Both the position numbers and the translations under genes were made by a program. Positions 26,509 through 36,540 of a stretch of DNA of 64,000 nt are shown one piece after another. The stretch spans positions 1 through 64,000 of the forward strand of contig CAVUOD010000020.1 of assembly GCA_963743015.1 (NCBI GenBank), read 5' to 3'. The stretch comes from CAVSRC01 sp963743015. Lineage in GTDB: Bacteria; Pseudomonadota; Alphaproteobacteria; Rhizobiales; Kaistiaceae. The notes below the pieces were generated by a model that did not search any database, was not told the DNA's origin, and saw nothing but the letters and a program-made list of their open reading frames with translations. Within the stretch, counting starts at the first letter, position 1. The number at the start of each line of letters is the position of its first letter.

Positions 26509-27615
26509 ATGAGGAAATTGTTGAAGGCTGGAATTGCCCTGTCATTCACCTTGGCAATGGCCGGTGTTGCTCGCGCCGACATCACCATCGCAACCGTCGG
26601 GCCGATCACCGGCCAGTACGCCACGTTCGGTGCGCAGCTCAAGGCCGGCGCCGAACAGGCCGTCGCGGACCTGAACAAGGCGGGCGGCATTCTCGGCCAG
26701 AAGGTCGCTCTCGAAGTGGGCGACGATGCTTGCGATCCGAAGCAGGCGGTGGCCGTCGCCAACCAGCTCGTCGCCAAGGGCGTGCTCTTCGTTGCCGGGC
26801 ACTTCTGCTCCGGCTCGTCGATCCCGGCCTCGTCGGTCTATTCGGACGGCAATGTCGTCCAGATCTCGCCGGCATCGACCAACCCGGCTTATACCGACCA
26901 GCGTCCCGGCCCCGGCACGTTCCGCGTCTGCGGCCGTGACGACCAGCAGGGCCTGGTCGCCGGCCAGTTCCTTGCTTCGCACTTCAAGGACAAGAACATC
27001 GCGATCATCGACGACAAGAGCACCTACGGTAAGGGCCTTGCCGACCAGACCCGCAAGTTCATGAACGAGGCGGGCAAGAAGGAGGTCCTCGACGAGTCCT
27101 ACAATGCCGGTGAAAAGGACTACAGTGCTCTGGTCTCGAAGCTGAAGGCCAACAACATCGATGTGCTCTATGTTGGCGGCTACCACACCGAGGCCGGCCT
27201 GATTAAGCGCCAGATGGTGCAGCAGGGCATGAAGACCGTCCTGGTCTCCGGCGACGCGCTGGTGACCGACGAGTACTGGCAGATCACCGGCGACGCCGGC
27301 AACGGCACCTACATGACCTTCTCGCCGGATCCGCGCAAGAACCCGGAAGCCAAGCCGATCGTCGACGAGCTGCAGGCTGCCGGCCGCACGGCCGAGGGCT
27401 ATTCGCTCTACACCTATGCCGCCGTGATGATCTGGGCCGACGCGGTCAAGGCCGCCGGCACGACCGACTTCGACAAGGTCACCGCCGAGATGTACAAGAC
27501 GACCTTCAACACGGTCCTTGGCAAGCTCAACTTCGACAAGAAGGGTGACGTCACGCTGCCCGGCTACGTCGTCTACGAGTGGAAGGACGGCAAGTACGAC
27601 TACCTGCAAATGTAG
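26509..27615 (+). CDS. Branched-chain amino acid ABC substrate-binding protein (second cluster)
   Basis: A 368-residue type-I binding protein. A signal peptide ending VARA is followed by DITIATVGPITGQYATFGAQLKAGAEQAV, VALEVGDDACDPKQAVAVANQ and the ligand loop ISPASTNPAYTDQ, which are typical of LivJ/LivK proteins. The ATG at 26509 is preceded by AGAGGGG. It follows the transporter genes after 138 bp, a distance that contains a possible promoter region, and is closed by a strong terminator at 27649. Expected to feed the livHMGF permease and to be the most highly expressed gene of the cluster. Confidence 0.92.
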   Translation: MRKLLKAGIALSFTLAMAGVARADITIATVGPITGQYATFGAQLKAGAEQAVADLNKAGGILGQKVALEVGDDACDPKQAVAVANQLVAKGVLFVAGHFCSGSSIPASSVYSDGNVVQISPASTNPAYTDQRPGPGTFRVCGRDDQQGLVAGQFLASHFKDKNIAIIDDKSTYGKGLADQTRKFMNEAGKKEVLDESYNAGEKDYSALVSKLKANNIDVLYVGGYHTEAGLIKRQMVQQGMKTVLVSGDALVTDEYWQITGDAGNGTYMTFSPDPRKNPEAKPIVDELQAAGRTAEGYSLYTYAAVMIWADAVKAAGTTDFDKVTAEMYKTTFNTVLGKLNFDKKGDVTLPGYVVYEWKDGKYDYLQM

Positions 27616-27648
27616 TCTTTCGCATTCACCGCCGTCTTGTGCGGTGCG

Positions 27649-27676
27649 AAAACCCCGGCGGCAACGCCGGGGTTTT
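27649..27676 (+). terminator. Strong intrinsic terminator after the binding-protein gene
   Basis: AAAACCCCGGCG (27649-27660) pairs with CGCCGGGGTTTT (27665-27676) around GCAA, and the right arm runs into a T-run (TTTTTG). It is a textbook rho-independent terminator 33 bases after the stop at 27615, so the second binding-protein gene downstream probably has its own promoter or relies on readthrough. Confidence 0.88.
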
Positions 27677-27728
27677 TGTTTGCCTTCCGGATGTTGCGGT
27701 TGCAGTTTGGCGGGCACCGATCTGCCCC

Positions 27729-28856
27729 GTGGAGCCGCTGACCGTGTCCGCTCGTGCCCGCTTTGCCGCCTGCCTGATCGCCGCCGCCGGTCTTGCTGCC
27801 GCCGGCGCCGCCCAGGCCGACACCATCATCGGCGTCGCCGGCCCGATGGCGGGCAGTTTCGCCGTCTTCGGCGACGAGATGCGTGACGGCGCCGCCCAGG
27901 CCGTCGCCGACATCAACGCCGCCGGCGGCGTCAACGGCACACCGCTGGCGCTGCAGGCGATGGACGACAAGTGCGATCCCAAGACTGCCGATGCCGTCGC
28001 CAACCAGCTCGCCGGCAAGGGCGCCGTCATGGTCGTCGGCCATCTCTGCCTGGGCGCATCGCTGGCCGCGGCCTCGGTCTATGTGGCCAACCATATCGTC
28101 GAGATTTCGCCGGGCACCACCTGGCCGGACTACACCGACAAGCGCCCCGGCGCCGGCATCTACCGGCTGGCCGGCCGTGACGACCAGCAGGGCCTTGTCG
28201 CCGGCCAGGCAATCGCCCGGCGCTTCCCCGACAAGGCGGTCGCCCTCGTCGACGACAAGAGCCCCTACGGCAAGGGGCTGGCCGACGCCACCCGGCGCGC
28301 CATGAACGCCGCCGGAAAGCGCGAAACCTTCACCGAGGAATACGACCCCGGCCAGCGCGACTTCACCAGCCTGGCGGAGCACGTCGGAGCAGCCAATATC
28401 GGCGTGCTCTACATCGGCGGCTCCGCCGCCGAGGCGGGGCTGATCGCGCGCCAGGTCCGCGCCATGGGGCTCGATACGCTGATCGTCGGCCCCGATGCCC
28501 TGGTGACCAAAGAATACCGCGACGCCGCCGGCGATGCAGCGGACGGCACCCTGGTCACCTTCACGCCCGACGCCCGCCAGAATCCCGCCGCCGCAAATGT
28601 CGTGGCGGCGTTTCGCGCCCGCGGAATAGAACCGGAAGGCTATGTCCTGCCGAGCTATGCCGCCGTGCAGGTCTGGGCCGCCGCCGCGAAGACGGCCGGC
28701 ACGGACGCGTTCGGCGCCGTCGTCAAGGCGATGGACAGCAATCGCTTCACCACCGTGATCGGCGATCTCACTTTCGACGCCAAGGGCGACATGTCGCTGC
28801 CCGGCTTCGTCCTCTACGAGTGGCGCAACGGCCGCCTCGGCGCCGCCGGCAGCTGA
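27729..28856 (+). CDS. Second, paralogous ABC substrate-binding protein
   Basis: About 375 residues from a GTG at 27729 (another GTG at 27744 is possible), with a signal peptide ending AAQA. It parallels the preceding protein along its length: PMAGSFAVFGDEMRDGAAQAV, MDDKCDPKTADAVANQLAGKGA, ISPGTTWPDYTDKRPG, AGRDDQQGLVAGQ. The ligand loop differs (GTTWPDY against ASTNPAY), so it may bind another ligand. It lies 15 bases upstream of the P1 peptidase gene and is likely co-transcribed with it. It probably uses the same permease. Confidence 0.88.
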   Translation: MEPLTVSARARFAACLIAAAGLAAAGAAQADTIIGVAGPMAGSFAVFGDEMRDGAAQAVADINAAGGVNGTPLALQAMDDKCDPKTADAVANQLAGKGAVMVVGHLCLGASLAAASVYVANHIVEISPGTTWPDYTDKRPGAGIYRLAGRDDQQGLVAGQAIARRFPDKAVALVDDKSPYGKGLADATRRAMNAAGKRETFTEEYDPGQRDFTSLAEHVGAANIGVLYIGGSAAEAGLIARQVRAMGLDTLIVGPDALVTKEYRDAAGDAADGTLVTFTPDARQNPAAANVVAAFRARGIEPEGYVLPSYAAVQVWAAAAKTAGTDAFGAVVKAMDSNRFTTVIGDLTFDAKGDMSLPGFVLYEWRNGRLGAAGS

Positions 28857-28871
28857 CCCCCGGGGACACCC

Positions 28872-29849
28872 GTGAAGAACCTCCTCACCGATGTTCGCGG
28901 TCTCCGTGTCGGCAATGCCGACGACGCCCGCCTCAAGTCGGGTGTCACGGTGGTGCTCTGCGATGAACCGGCGATCGCCTCTGGGCATGTCATGGGTGGC
29001 GCGCCGGGCACGCGCGACACCGATCTCCTCGCCCCCGAGCAGACGATCGCCACCGTCGATGCCGTGGTGCTCTCCGGCGGTTCCGCCTTCGGCCTGGAAT
29101 CGGCCAGCGGCGTCATGAGCGGCCTCGCCGAGGCCGGTCGCGGCGTCGCCATCGGCCCGGCCCGGGTGCCCATCGTTCCGGCCGCCATCCTCTTCGATCT
29201 TCTCAACGGCGGCGACAAGGATTGGGGTGCCGTCTCGCCCTACCCGGCGCTCGGCCGCGCGGCGCTCGCCGCGGCGTCGCAGGACTTCGCTCTCGGCAGC
29301 GTCGGCGCTGGCACCGGGGCGACCACGGTCAACCTCAAGGGCGGCCTCGGCTCGGCCTCCATGCGCCTCGACAACGGCGTCACGGTTGCCGCGCTGGTGG
29401 CGGTCAATGCGCTCGGCCAGACGACCGTCGGCGACACCGCGCATTTCTGGGCAGCACCCTTCGAGCAGGGCGGCGAGTTCGGCGGCCTCGGCCCTGCCCC
29501 GGCCTTCCCGGCCGAGGCCACCGCGCTGCGTTACAAGGGTCAGAGCGAACCGGCGAGCACGACGATAGCCGTCGTCGCCACCGACGCACGGCTGACCAAG
29601 GCGGAGGCCAAGCGGCTCGCCGTCATGACCCATGACGGTTTCGCCCGTGCGCTGTGGCCGTCGCACACGCCGATGGACGGCGACATCGTCTTTGCCCTGG
29701 CGACCGGACGGGCGAGCGCAACTGCCGACATGATCCCGATCGGCGCCGCCGGCGCGGCGTGCATGGCCCGCGCCATCGCCCGGGCAATCTACGAGGCGAC
29801 ACCGGCGCCGGGCGACCTGCTGCCCACCTGGCATACGACGTTCGGCTGA
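28872..29849 (+). CDS. P1-family (DmpA/S58) aminopeptidase
   Basis: A 325-residue peptidase of the DmpA/OAT fold, starting at a GTG at 28872. N-terminal DVRGLRVGNADDARLKSGVTVVL and the VVLSGGSAFGLESASGVM segment are typical. Autocleavage is expected at the GAGTGATT stretch (residues about 140-150), where the nucleophile Thr or Ser becomes the new N-terminus. Such enzymes remove N-terminal amino acids or cleave small peptide esters and amides. Because it directly follows a periplasmic binding-protein gene it may process peptides or amides linked to that ligand; no signal peptide is seen, so it is likely cytoplasmic. Confidence 0.85.
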   Translation: MKNLLTDVRGLRVGNADDARLKSGVTVVLCDEPAIASGHVMGGAPGTRDTDLLAPEQTIATVDAVVLSGGSAFGLESASGVMSGLAEAGRGVAIGPARVPIVPAAILFDLLNGGDKDWGAVSPYPALGRAALAAASQDFALGSVGAGTGATTVNLKGGLGSASMRLDNGVTVAALVAVNALGQTTVGDTAHFWAAPFEQGGEFGGLGPAPAFPAEATALRYKGQSEPASTTIAVVATDARLTKAEAKRLAVMTHDGFARALWPSHTPMDGDIVFALATGRASATADMIPIGAAGAACMARAIARAIYEATPAPGDLLPTWHTTFG

Positions 29850-29929
29850 ACGCCGCACAGGCATCGCTTGAAATAGTCCCGAACACTACTTGAAGTAGAA
29901 ATTGCGGCTATACTGGCGCGCAAAACAAT

Positions 29930-29959
29930 ACCGCCCCGGCCATTATGGGCCGGGGCGGT
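29930..29959. terminator. Hairpin between the convergent peptidase and MAPEG genes
   Basis: ACCGCCCCGGCC (29930-29941) pairs perfectly with GGCCGGGGCGGT (29948-29959) around ATTATG, a 12-bp stem. There is no T-run (GAAACC follows), so it may act as a transcript end point with Rho or as an mRNA-stabilising structure. It lies in the 197-bp gap between the peptidase stop (29849) and the MAPEG stop (30047). Confidence 0.6.
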
Positions 29960-30046
29960 GAAACCAGTGCGGTACGCAGTACCTATCCGCGAGGATGACT
30001 ATGACCGCACATGGTTAGCGGACGATTAATGCGATCGCGAAAATTC

Positions 30047-30445
30047 TCACATCACCCCGAACACGGCAAGGAACAGCACCGCCTGGGCGAGAAAGCCGAC
30101 CGCAAACGCGAGCGTGCGCACGACCGGCATGCCCATCGTGTAGACCACGAGGTGGACGAGCCGCGCCCAGAAATAGATTGCCGCCGCCGCCACCGTTGCC
30201 GCGGTCGAGATGTTGAGCGCATGCAGCATCAGGATCAGCGGCGCGAACACCACCAGGTTCTCGACGGCGTTGTAATGCGCGGCTTTCATGCGTTCGGCCC
30301 AATCCGACTGCTGCGGCAATTTGGGGCTGGGATTGGCGAAGGCACCCATCAGCCCGCGTGTGGCGACGCGATCGAGGATGTACGGCACCCAGGCGAGCCC
30401 GGTCAGCGCAACCGTCAGCGCCAGCCAGAAGAATTCCTGACTCAT
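30047..30445 (-). CDS. MAPEG-family membrane protein
   Basis: A 132-residue protein with four hydrophobic helices and the family segment ERMKAAHYNAVENLVVFAPLILMLHAL; it ends AVFGVM. MAPEG proteins include glutathione-dependent and detoxifying enzymes of the membrane, but most bacterial copies have unknown substrates. I chose the ATG at 30445 (MSQEFFW) rather than longer in-frame frames, whose added residues are unconserved. It is divergent from rpe. Confidence 0.85.
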   Translation of the reverse strand: MSQEFFWLALTVALTGLAWVPYILDRVATRGLMGAFANPSPKLPQQSDWAERMKAAHYNAVENLVVFAPLILMLHALNISTAATVAAAAIYFWARLVHLVVYTMGMPVVRTLAFAVGFLAQAVLFLAVFGVM

Positions 30446-30590
30446 GGTGTTTCTCCCGTTTGCGGCGGCGCTTGCAATTCCCCGACTGCCGACATCCGTC
30501 CCGCCGGGCGCGGTCCGCATCCAGTCGTTGCAGGGGACTCCGCCGCCCATGTGATTGCGCCCGGCCGGCTTGCATGATACCGCCGATCCC

Positions 30591-31265
30591 ATGGATCGCC
30601 GAGTTCTGATCGCGCCTTCGATATTGTCGGCTGATTTCGCCAGCCTCGGCGAGGAAGTCGTCGCGGTCGACGCGGCCGGCGCCGACTGGATTCATGTCGA
30701 CGTGATGGACGGCCACTTCGTCCCCAACCTCACCATCGGGCCGGGCGTGGTGAAGGCGATCCGGCCGCACACGCCAAAACCGCTCGACGTCCACCTGATG
30801 ATCGCGCCGGCCGATCCCTACCTCGCCGCCTTCGCCGAGGCCGGCGCCGACCGCATGACCGTCCATGTCGAGGCCGGAGCGCATATCCATCGCTCGCTGC
30901 AGACCATCCGCGCGCTCGGCAAGAAGCCCGGCGTGACGCTCAACCCGGGCACGCCGGCAAGCGCGCTCGCCTATGTCCTCGATCTCGTCGACCTCGTTCT
31001 GGTGATGAGCGTCAATCCCGGTTTCGGCGGCCAGTCCTTCATCCCGGAATCGCTCGCCAAGATCGCCGAGATCCGCGCCATGATCGGCGGCCGCGACATC
31101 GCCATCGAAGTCGACGGCGGCGTCACCCCGGCCAATGCGCGCGCCATCGCCGAGGCCGGCGCCGACGTTCTGGTCGCCGGCTCGGCGATCTTCGAAGGTG
31201 GCGCCGGCGCCTACGCGGGTAACATCGCAGCGCTGAGGCGCGCCGCCGAAAGCATCGCGGTGTAG
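30591..31265 (+). CDS. rpe: Ribulose-phosphate 3-epimerase
   Basis: A 224-residue TIM-barrel epimerase interconverting ribulose 5-phosphate and xylulose 5-phosphate. Visible signatures are IAPSILSADFASLGEE, WIHVDVMDGHFVPNLTIGP (metal-binding Asp and His), LDVHLMI, LVMSVNPGFGGQSFIP and EVDGGVTPANA with the second catalytic Asp. Length is normal. The ATG at 30591 gives MDRRVLIAPS, fitting the family; a longer frame from 30555 is less likely. Two bases separate it from the DUF2259 gene. Confidence 0.95.
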   Translation: MDRRVLIAPSILSADFASLGEEVVAVDAAGADWIHVDVMDGHFVPNLTIGPGVVKAIRPHTPKPLDVHLMIAPADPYLAAFAEAGADRMTVHVEAGAHIHRSLQTIRALGKKPGVTLNPGTPASALAYVLDLVDLVLVMSVNPGFGGQSFIPESLAKIAEIRAMIGGRDIAIEVDGGVTPANARAIAEAGADVLVAGSAIFEGGAGAYAGNIAALRRAAESIAV

Positions 31266-31267
31266 CC

Positions 31268-31993
31268 ATGCACGCAGCAGGCTCCCTCGCCGGCGCCCTT
31301 GTCGCAACCGCGCTGACCTGCGGCGCAGCTCTGGCCGGCGACTATGCCGACCGCGAAATCCTCGGCTTCTCCCCCGACGGGGGCACCTTCGCCTTCGAGG
31401 AATACGGCGTGCAGGACGGCTCCGGCTTCCCCTATTCCAGCATCTACGTGATCGACACCAGCGACGACAGCTGGGTGGCCGGCACGCCGATCCACGTTCT
31501 CACCCGCACCGAACTGGCGCCCCTCGACAAGACGCGCGCCGCGGCGCGCAGCAAGGCACGGCCGATCCTCAAGGCCCGCCGGGTCGGCGTCCCCGGCAAT
31601 CTGGTGGCCAGCAATCCGCCGACCGAGCTCTCCGCCGATTCGCATCGGGTCACCTTCCTGCCGCGCATCATCATGCCGCTGGGGGGCGACGCCTACGATC
31701 TGCTGCTCACCGAGTTCGCCCTGCCGGCTGACAACTGCCCCGACATGGGCCAGCCGTTCCACGGCTTCCGCCTGACGCTCGCCACTGCCGCGGGCGGCAC
31801 GCATACGCTCGCCGAGGACACCCAGATCCCGCCGAGCCGTCATTGCCCGCTGAGCTATGCCATTTCCGACGTGCTCACCTATTATCCCGACGGCGGCGAG
31901 CCGGTGCTTGCCGTCATCCTTGACATGTACACGGTCGGTTTCGAGGGGCCCGATCGCCGCTTTCTCGCAGTCACCGCGCCGTTGCCGCAGTAG
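31268..31993 (+). CDS. DUF2259-domain secreted protein
   Basis: A 241-residue protein with a short signal peptide (MHAAGSLAGALVATALTCGAALAG) and then the DUF2259 pattern DREILGFSPDGGTFAFEEYGVQDGSGFPYSSIYVID. Four Cys residues in the mature part (PADNCPDMG, HCPLSY) may form disulfides. These predicted periplasmic proteins are found in Rhizobiales; function is unknown. It follows rpe after two bases and precedes purB after 79 bp, so it likely belongs to rpe's operon. Confidence 0.82.
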   Translation: MHAAGSLAGALVATALTCGAALAGDYADREILGFSPDGGTFAFEEYGVQDGSGFPYSSIYVIDTSDDSWVAGTPIHVLTRTELAPLDKTRAAARSKARPILKARRVGVPGNLVASNPPTELSADSHRVTFLPRIIMPLGGDAYDLLLTEFALPADNCPDMGQPFHGFRLTLATAAGGTHTLAEDTQIPPSRHCPLSYAISDVLTYYPDGGEPVLAVILDMYTVGFEGPDRRFLAVTAPLPQ

Positions 31994-32072
31994 CCGGCGC
32001 GCCGCTCGATTGTGAAGCGTGCCGCCCTCTGCTAGACCGCGCCATAACCCCGACAACGGCAGGCCCTGGCTG

Positions 32073-33386
<1,314 letters not shown>

Positions 33387-33414
33387 AACGCGTCACCATC
33401 GATGCCGCAGCTCG

Positions 33415-34188
33415 TCAGGGCTCGCGCGCGGCGCGGAGCAGTTCGGCAGCGCCGTAGGTCAGATAGGACTGGTCGGCGGTGATGGCGATGAAGCGATAGC
33501 CGAAATCGCGGAAGGTGCGCGCCCGCTCCGCCGTCGGCGCATAGATGCCGGCAACCTTGCCGGCCGCCGCGGCACGCTCGGCGATGTGCTTGATCGGGGC
33601 GTCGACGGAAATGTCGGCCGGGTCGGCCAGCCGCCCGGCGGACAGCGAGACCGAGAGATCGAACGGACCGACAAAGACGCCGTCGATGCCGTCCACCGCC
33701 AGGATCGCGTCCAGCGCGTCGAGCGCGCGCACCGTCTCGATCATGGCAAAGGTGATGCTGGTACGGTTGGCGCTCTCCAGATATTGCAGCGGCTGCTCGA
33801 TGCCTTCCAGGGTCATTGCCCGCATCGGCCCCCAGCTGCGCTCACCGACCGGAGGATATTTGGTGGCCGCAGCCAGCGCGCGCGCTTCCTCGACCGAATT
33901 GACCATCGGCGCAATGATCGCCTCGGCCCCCATGTCGAGCACCCGGCTGGCGGTGGCGTCATCGCCCAGCGCGATGCGCACGACCGCCGGTTTGCCGGCC
34001 AGCGCGATCGCGCCGATGCCGGTCATCACCGAGCCGGTGTCGAGCAGGCCGTGCTGCATGTCGAGCACGACGCAATCGAACCCCGAGCGCGCGACGGTTT
34101 CCGCAACCAGCGGCTCGGGCATCGTCACCCAGCCGCAATAAAGCGTCTCGCCGTTGCGCAGTCGCCCGGCGAGGGCAGGCATCGACAT
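33415..34188 (-). CDS. HpcH/HpaI-family aldolase
   Basis: A 257-residue class II (metal-dependent) aldolase. The HpcH/HpaI pattern is visible in CVVLDMQHGLLD, AIIAPMVNSVEEARALAAATKYPPVGERSWGP, FAMIETVRALD (metal Glu) and GVFVGPFDLSVSLS (metal Asp). Such enzymes cleave 2-keto-4-hydroxy acids to pyruvate and an aldehyde, in aromatic or sugar-acid catabolism. The natural substrate is unknown here. It is convergent with purB (28 bp gap) and followed upstream by the zeta-inhibitor gene on the same strand. Confidence 0.88.
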   Translation of the reverse strand: MSMPALAGRLRNGETLYCGWVTMPEPLVAETVARSGFDCVVLDMQHGLLDTGSVMTGIGAIALAGKPAVVRIALGDDATASRVLDMGAEAIIAPMVNSVEEARALAAATKYPPVGERSWGPMRAMTLEGIEQPLQYLESANRTSITFAMIETVRALDALDAILAVDGIDGVFVGPFDLSVSLSAGRLADPADISVDAPIKHIAERAAAAGKVAGIYAPTAERARTFRDFGYRFIAITADQSYLTYGAAELLRAAREP

Positions 34189-34206
34189 GTTGGATTGTCC
34201 CCGTTT

Positions 34207-34533
34207 CTAGATCTTTTCGGTGCGCACCTGCTCCATCGCCTGCGCCAGCAGTTCGTCCATGGTGCGGCGGATCTGATGGTCGGATTGGACCACGCCGGCC
34301 TCGTCGAAATCCTCGCGGATCTTGCGGAACACGTCCTCATGGCCCGCATGTTCGAGATCGGCGGCGACCACCAGTTGCGCGTAATCCATGGCGTCGTCGC
34401 CCGACTTGCCGAGCAGTGCCGCGGCCCAAAGTCCGAGCAGCTTGTTGCGTCGGGCATATGCCTTGAACTGAAGCTCGGCGTCGTGCGCGAACTTGCTCTC
34501 GAAGGCATCCTCACGCTTGTCGAAAGTCGTCAT
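34207..34533 (-). CDS. F1-ATPase inhibitor zeta subunit (DUF1476)
   Basis: A 108-residue helical protein beginning MTTFDKREDAFESKFAHDAELQFKA and containing RRNKLLGLWAAALLGKSGDDAMDYA, the signature of the alphaproteobacterial zeta subunit. In this class zeta binds the F1 sector of ATP synthase and blocks ATP hydrolysis, in place of mitochondrial-type IF1. The gene sits 18 bases upstream of the HpcH/HpaI aldolase in the same direction and next to purC, the position I know from other Rhizobiales. Confidence 0.9.
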   Translation of the reverse strand: MTTFDKREDAFESKFAHDAELQFKAYARRNKLLGLWAAALLGKSGDDAMDYAQLVVAADLEHAGHEDVFRKIREDFDEAGVVQSDHQIRRTMDELLAQAMEQVRTEKI

Positions 34534-34789
34534 TTTGCGGCTCCGGCTACCGGTAAGGGCGGACTTGCATATCGTCTGGCATAGCCTAAATCAACGCCGT
34601 CGGCGACCCAATCCCGCCGCGGCAATCCTGCGCATCCGGATCGCTCATTGTGGATTCAGGGCCGATCGCATAAGGTCCGCCTCGTGGCATCGTTCGGCCG
34701 CTTGAGTCGGGCGCAGGCTGTTGTGGCAAAACACTTTTTTCGCCTGGGACCCCCGTCTGATGGATTTTCACAAACCGCGGTACGTACCC

Positions 34790-35555
34790 ATGAACCGGCG
34801 TCGGCGCATCTACGAAGGCAAGAGCAAGATTTTGTTCGAGGGCCCCGAGCCCGGCACCCTGGTGCAGTTCTTCAAGGACGACGCCACCGCGTTCAACAAG
34901 AAGAAGCACGAGATCGTCGACGGCAAGGGCGTGCTCAACAACCGGATCTCCGAGCACATCTTCACCCACCTCAACCGCATGGGCATCCCGACGCACTTCG
35001 TGCGCCGCCTGAACATGCGCGAGCAGCTCATCCGCGAGGTCGAGGTCATCCCGCTCGAGGTAGTCGTCCGCAACGTCGCCGCCGGCTCGCTGTCAAAGCG
35101 CCTCGGCATCGAGGAAGGCACCGTGCTGCCGCGCTCGATTATCGAGTTCTATTACAAGAACGACGAACTCGACGATCCGATGGTCTCCGAGGAGCACATC
35201 ACCGCGTTCGGCTGGGCAAGCCCGCAGGAGATCGACGACATGATGGCGCTTGCCATCCGCGTCAATGATTTCCTCTCCGGCCTCTTCCTCGGCGCCGGCA
35301 TCCAGCTCGTCGATTTCAAGATCGAGTGCGGCCGCCTGTGGGAAAACGAGATGATGCGGATCGTCGTCGCCGACGAGATTTCGCCCGAACTCGTGCCGCC
35401 TGTGGGACGTGCAGACCAAGGACAAGCTCGACAAGGACCGCTTCCGCCGCGACATGGGCGGGCTGGTCGAGGCCTACCAGGAGGTAGCCCGTCGCCTCGG
35501 CATCCTGATCGAGCAGGACCGGCCGAAGGGCAGCGGCCCGGTGCTGGTGCAATAG
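34790..35555 (+). CDS. purC: SAICAR synthetase (PurC), one apparent frameshift
   Basis: PurC ligates aspartate to CAIR using ATP. The ATG at 34790 gives MNRRRRIYEGKSKILFEGPE, the standard Rhizobiales opening, and all family blocks follow (VLNNRISEHIF, EVVVRNVAAGSLSKRL, LVDFKIECGR, IVVADEISP). At about 35388 the frame breaks: dropping one A in GAACTCG restores SPDSCRLWDVQTKDKLDKDRFRRD and a stop at 35555. The span of 766 bp is one base over a multiple of three, and the corrected product has 254 residues, the normal length. Uncorrected, the frame would run to 35572 with a nonsense tail. Most likely an error in the sequence. Confidence 0.93.
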
Positions 35556-35568
35556 GCGGGCGTTCCCC

Positions 35569-35808
35569 GTGAAGGCCCGTCTCACCGTCACGCTCAAGAC
35601 CGGCGTCCTCGACCCGCAGGGCAAGGCGATCGAGGGGGCTCTGGCCGCGCTTGGCTTTTCCGGCGTCAACGGCGTGCGTCAGGGCAAGGTCTTTGACATC
35701 GACCTCGCCGAGACCGACCCGGCCAAGGCCGAAGCGACGCTTCAGGCGATGGGCGAGAAGCTCCTCGCCAATACGGTGATCGAGGACTACCGCGTAGAGC
35801 TGGTCTGA
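35569..35808 (+). CDS. purS: FGAM synthetase small subunit PurS
   Basis: A 79-residue PurS with the family pattern KARLTVTLKTGVLDPQGKAIEGALAALGFSGVNGVRQGKVFDI. PurS bridges PurQ (glutaminase) and PurL (synthetase) in the three-part formylglycinamidine ribonucleotide synthetase. GTG start at 35569, 13 bases after purC. A secreted-protein gene lies between it and purQ. Confidence 0.95.
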   Translation: MKARLTVTLKTGVLDPQGKAIEGALAALGFSGVNGVRQGKVFDIDLAETDPAKAEATLQAMGEKLLANTVIEDYRVELV

Positions 35809-35882
35809 GAGCCATTCCCGCCCCGGCTTTCGCCGCATTTGCCCGCCAGAACCCCGGGGCAACTGCAACGAATCCAAGGACG

Positions 35883-36371
35883 ATGCGCCCCTTCGCCTTT
35901 TTCATCGCCTTCCTGCTCCTGGCCCCCGCCGCTCACGCCAAACCACCCCGCGTGAACGGCCTTGCCTGGATCGGCGGCCTGGAACTCCACTTCGACGCCA
36001 ATCGTTGGGAGGTCAATGGTGCCAACAGCGCCTACGACATCTATTGCAAGACATACGACTGCTTCAACATGACCATTGCCGTCACCATCGCCGACGAAGC
36101 GGCCGTCGCCTGCACGCCGGAGGCACTGAAATTCGACGAAGCGGAGCGGGCGCGCCAGGGACGCACGGACAGGTTCAGGCAAGCCGGCCTGACCTTTCTC
36201 GTCGCCGAGGGCGATTTCGGCTGCCGCAACCTCGCCGGCGGCCCGGTAAGCGCCTGCACCACCTATGCCGGCAAGACCTACATGTTCGATGCGCCGGGCC
36301 AGCACTGTCACACCAAGTGGCACGCCGCCGAGCGCGTGAATGAGATTCTGCGGGGCTTGAGGCCACGGTGA
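35883..36371 (+). CDS. Secreted protein of unknown function in the purine operon
   Basis: A 162-residue protein with a signal peptide (MRPFAFFIAFLLLAPAAHA) and a mature domain containing six Cys residues (YCKTYDC, ACTPEAL, GCRNLAG, ACTTYAG, HCHTKW), presumably paired in the periplasm. I do not recognise the family. It lies 74 bp after purS and 169 bp before purQ, so it is inserted in the purine gene run. Codon use looks like its neighbours'. Confidence 0.7.
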   Translation: MRPFAFFIAFLLLAPAAHAKPPRVNGLAWIGGLELHFDANRWEVNGANSAYDIYCKTYDCFNMTIAVTIADEAAVACTPEALKFDEAERARQGRTDRFRQAGLTFLVAEGDFGCRNLAGGPVSACTTYAGKTYMFDAPGQHCHTKWHAAERVNEILRGLRPR

Positions 36372-36540
36372 AGGCACCAGCGCCACCGCGCCCATGCCGC
36401 TGTTCGCGGCGTGCGGCCGGTGGAAGACGGGGCGAAAGTGCCGTCCGCGACGGCCTGCCCCTTCCCATCCGTGCCGAATCGTCTATGCGTCTTGTCACAG
36501 GTGCTGTGCAGCGCGGCACCCGGATTTCGGAAGGGCTCCA

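Noticed and set aside
27600..29864. A 754-codon open frame antisense to the second binding protein and peptidase genes
   Set aside because: Both plus-strand genes have clear motifs, starts and ribosome sites; the antisense frame has none.
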